Positions 6,090 to 7,345 of a DNA stretch of 7,345 nt are shown one piece after another (the stretch's first letter is position 1; the number at the start of each line of letters is the position of its first letter). The position numbers and the translations under genes were made by a program. The notes under the pieces are model-generated. The model saw only the letters and a program-made list of their open reading frames with translations. It did no database searches and was not told the DNA's origin. Origin of the DNA: an uncultured archaeon (GTDB lineage: Archaea; Halobacteriota; Methanosarcinia; Methanosarcinales; Methanoperedenaceae); assembly GCA_902386085.1 (NCBI GenBank), contig CABMIA010000063.1, positions 1-7,345 on the forward strand. The letters run 5' to 3'.

Positions 6090-6290
6090 ATGAAATTCAA
6101 AGTTATCATCAGAGAAGGTGAAGACGGATGGTACGTTGTCGAGGTACCTTCGCTTCCTGGATGCATCTCTCAGGGAAAAACAAAAAAAGAAGCCCTTGAG
6201 AACATTTTAGAAGCTATCGAACTCTACCTTGAGCCTGAAGAAGATATCCCATTAATGGATGTTGGACAGGTCGCTGAGGTAACGGTTTGA
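6090..6290 (+). CDS. hicB: HicB-family antitoxin
   Basis: This 66-residue protein has the HicB partial RNase-H fold signature: strand MKFKVIIREGEDGWYVVEVPSLPGC, then ISQGKTKKEALENILEAIELYLE, which is the helix typical of the family. HicB binds and inactivates the HicA mRNA interferase. It is a short form with no clear C-terminal ribbon-helix-helix or HTH DNA-binding domain, so any autoregulation would need another surface or partner. The gene ends in a TTGA overlap with hicA, and an eroded hicB copy lies just upstream. Order is hicB then hicA. The start is the first in-frame ATG and aligns with the beginning of the domain. Confidence 0.88.
   Translation: MKFKVIIREGEDGWYVVEVPSLPGCISQGKTKKEALENILEAIELYLEPEEDIPLMDVGQVAEVTV
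6276..6280 (+). promoter_or_regulatory. Shine-Dalgarno supporting the TTG start of hicA
   Basis: GAGGT lies 6 bases before the TTG at 6287-6289, inside the hicB coding end. It supports starting hicA at a TTG that overlaps the hicB TGA (TTGA), so toxin synthesis is probably coupled to antitoxin translation and damped by the weak start codon. Confidence 0.55.
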
Positions 6291-6472
6291 AATTGCCTGT
6301 TATATCCGGGAAAGAAACAACAAAAGCGCTGGAGAGGGCTGGATTTGTTATCGTCAGGCAGAGAGGGAGCCACATCAGGATGAAGAAAATCACATCAGAA
6401 ACAGCGCCGTTCATGTGTTCTCAGGGGACGGTTCCGATTGCAGATAGCCGTCTAAGTACAACAATTTTATGA
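6287..6472 (+). CDS. hicA: HicA-like mRNA interferase with abnormal C-terminus
   Basis: The first 38 or so residues are classic HicA: KLPVISGKETTKALERAGFV, then RQRGSHIRMKK with the catalytic histidine H29 in G-S-H. HicA toxins are small dsRNA-binding-fold ribonucleases that cleave mRNA. After ITSET (about residue 39) the sequence stops resembling the family. The expected third strand with V-P-x-H and the following K-G-T-L-x-x-I helix are absent, and the tail APFMCSQGTVPIADSRLSTTIL matches neither. The other two forward frames do not restore it either, so a simple one-base frameshift is unlikely; replacement by unrelated DNA fits better. The start is TTG overlapping hicB. The product is probably inactive or weak; it could be annotated as a pseudogene. 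Confidence 0.7.
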   Translation: MKLPVISGKETTKALERAGFVIVRQRGSHIRMKKITSETAPFMCSQGTVPIADSRLSTTIL

Positions 6473-6473
6473 A

Positions 6474-6548
6474 TTTAATATATAATTATTTCCGTAATCC
6501 TGCCGGCGTGATTCGATGAATTAACGTTAAATTAATAGATATAACCGC
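6474..6548 (+). promoter_or_regulatory. AT-rich promoter region of acnB with a 10-base palindrome
   Basis: The 91-base gap before acnB holds ATTTAATATATAATTATT (about 6473-6490) and AATTAATAGATATAA (about 6530-6544), both TATA-like. The second lies at about the right distance for a leaderless start at 6564, which has no Shine-Dalgarno. Between them is the perfect palindrome TTAACGTTAA (6521-6530), a possible operator beside the promoter. No rho-independent terminator for hicA was seen. Confidence 0.4.
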
Positions 6549-6563
6549 CCTCTTAGAAACCCG

Positions 6564-7345
6564 ATGATCCCGGAAATAATAAACTCTTACCAGAACCACA
6601 TTGCAGAGAGGCAGAAACTTGGTATCCCACCCATGCCTCTAAACGCCGAACAGGTAAAAGCCCTGTCGGAACTGGTATTCAATCCGTCTGCAGGTTCAGA
6701 AAAACTCGTGATTGAGTTGCTCAAAGACCATGTCCCTTCAGGCGTTGACCCCGCTGCCCTTGAAAAAGCCAAGCTCTTACGGCGTATCGCGCTTCGGGAA
6801 AAGGCATCGAAGATACTATCTCCGCGTGATGCTGTTGAGATGCTGGGTATGATGAGAGGTGGTTACAACCTTGAAACGCTGATCGAATTGCTTGACTACG
6901 ATGAACTCGGGGACGCAGCGGTACACGCCCTCTCAAGCACTATCCTTGTATTCGGATTCCTTGATAAAATCAGGAATCTCTCAAATACATCTCATCGCGC
7001 CAGGGAAGTTCTCGAAAGCTGGGCAAAAGCAGAATGGTTCACAAAAAGTCCCGGTTTTCCAGGCTCATTAACATTGACCGTATTCAAAGTACCGGGCGAG
7101 GTAAATACCGATGACTTTTCCCCGGCATCCCGCGCAGGAACCAGGCCCGATGTTCCGCTCCATGCACTTTCCATGCTTGAATCCCGACATCCCAAAGCGC
7201 TTGATGAGATAAGGGAACTTAAAAAGAAAGGGCATGCAATAGCTTTTGCCGCAGACGTTGTCGGAACCGGGAGCAGCAGGAAATCCGCAATGAATTCTCT
7301 CCTGTGGTGGATAGGAGAGGACATCCCCGGAGTCCCGAACAAGCG
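6564..7345 (+). CDS. acnB: Aconitate hydratase B, N-terminal part (cut by window edge)
   Basis: These are the first 260 residues of aconitase B, the TCA-cycle enzyme converting citrate to isocitrate through cis-aconitate; AcnB in some bacteria also handles 2-methylisocitrate. The start (YQNHIAERQKLGIPPMPLNAEQ) and the segments GMMRGGYNLETLIELLD and SWAKAEWF match the HEAT-like N-terminal domain of AcnB (about residues 1-165). The swivel domain follows with LTVFKVPGEVNTDDFSPA (170-187), RPDVPLHALSML and DVVGTGSSRKSAMNS (231-245). In AcnB the swivel domain is N-terminal, which separates it from AcnA. The iron-sulphur ligand cysteines would lie further right. The full enzyme is usually around 850-900 residues. 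The start is ATG 6564-6566; no Shine-Dalgarno is evident. Confidence 0.93.
   Translation, partial: MIPEIINSYQNHIAERQKLGIPPMPLNAEQVKALSELVFNPSAGSEKLVIELLKDHVPSGVDPAALEKAKLLRRIALREKASKILSPRDAVEMLGMMRGGYNLETLIELLDYDELGDAAVHALSSTILVFGFLDKIRNLSNTSHRAREVLESWAKAEWFTKSPGFPGSLTLTVFKVPGEVNTDDFSPASRAGTRPDVPLHALSMLESRHPKALDEIRELKKKGHAIAFAADVVGTGSSRKSAMNSLLWWIGEDIPGVPNK

Noticed and set aside
6992..7342. 116-codon minus-strand frame inside acnB
   Set aside because: It is a shadow of the conserved AcnB swivel domain coding frame.

Overview
The window looks archaeal and chromosomal. The evidence is a PAC2-family protein of the archaeal proteasome-assembly-chaperone type, TATA-like boxes in the intergenic gaps, and several starts with no Shine-Dalgarno that fit leaderless transcription. 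Gene content and moderate, AT-leaning composition would suit a Methanosarcinales/ANME-like euryarchaeon, but that is inference; AcnB and the defence genes also occur in bacteria.

Bases 1-5039, all on the minus strand, hold a compact type I restriction-modification operon with extra genes. In transcription order these are hsdR (5039-2649), a small HicB-like gene (2517-2326), hsdS (2339-1140), a MntA/HepT nucleotidyltransferase-HEPN toxin-antitoxin pair (1122-853 and 860-441), and hsdM (from 417, cut by the left edge). Genes overlap or sit within 25 bases of each other, except for a 131-base gap after hsdR that carries two different short-period tandem repeats. HsdR, HsdS and HsdM should form the restriction and modification complex. 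The MntA/HepT pair sits between specificity and methylase subunits and may act as an addiction or back-up abortive module.

Bases 5040-5149 are a divergent intergenic region with a self-complementary TATATA element. Bases 5150-5899 (plus strand) encode the PAC2-family protein.

Bases 5900-6472 form a small HicBA locus. An eroded, frameshifted hicB fragment lies at about 5958-6035. It is followed by an intact hicB (6090-6290) and a translationally coupled hicA (6287-6472) whose C-terminal third does not look like HicA.

Bases 6473-6563 are an AT-rich promoter region with a perfect 10-base palindrome. From 6564 to the right edge runs the first 260 codons of acnB (aconitase B), a housekeeping gene marking the end of the defence and toxin-antitoxin cluster.

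No RNA genes, CRISPR array or complete insertion sequence were seen. Nothing here is clearly a new system. The most notable points are the toxin-antitoxin module inside the R-M operon, the orphan HicB with flanking tandem repeats, and the visible decay of hicBA.
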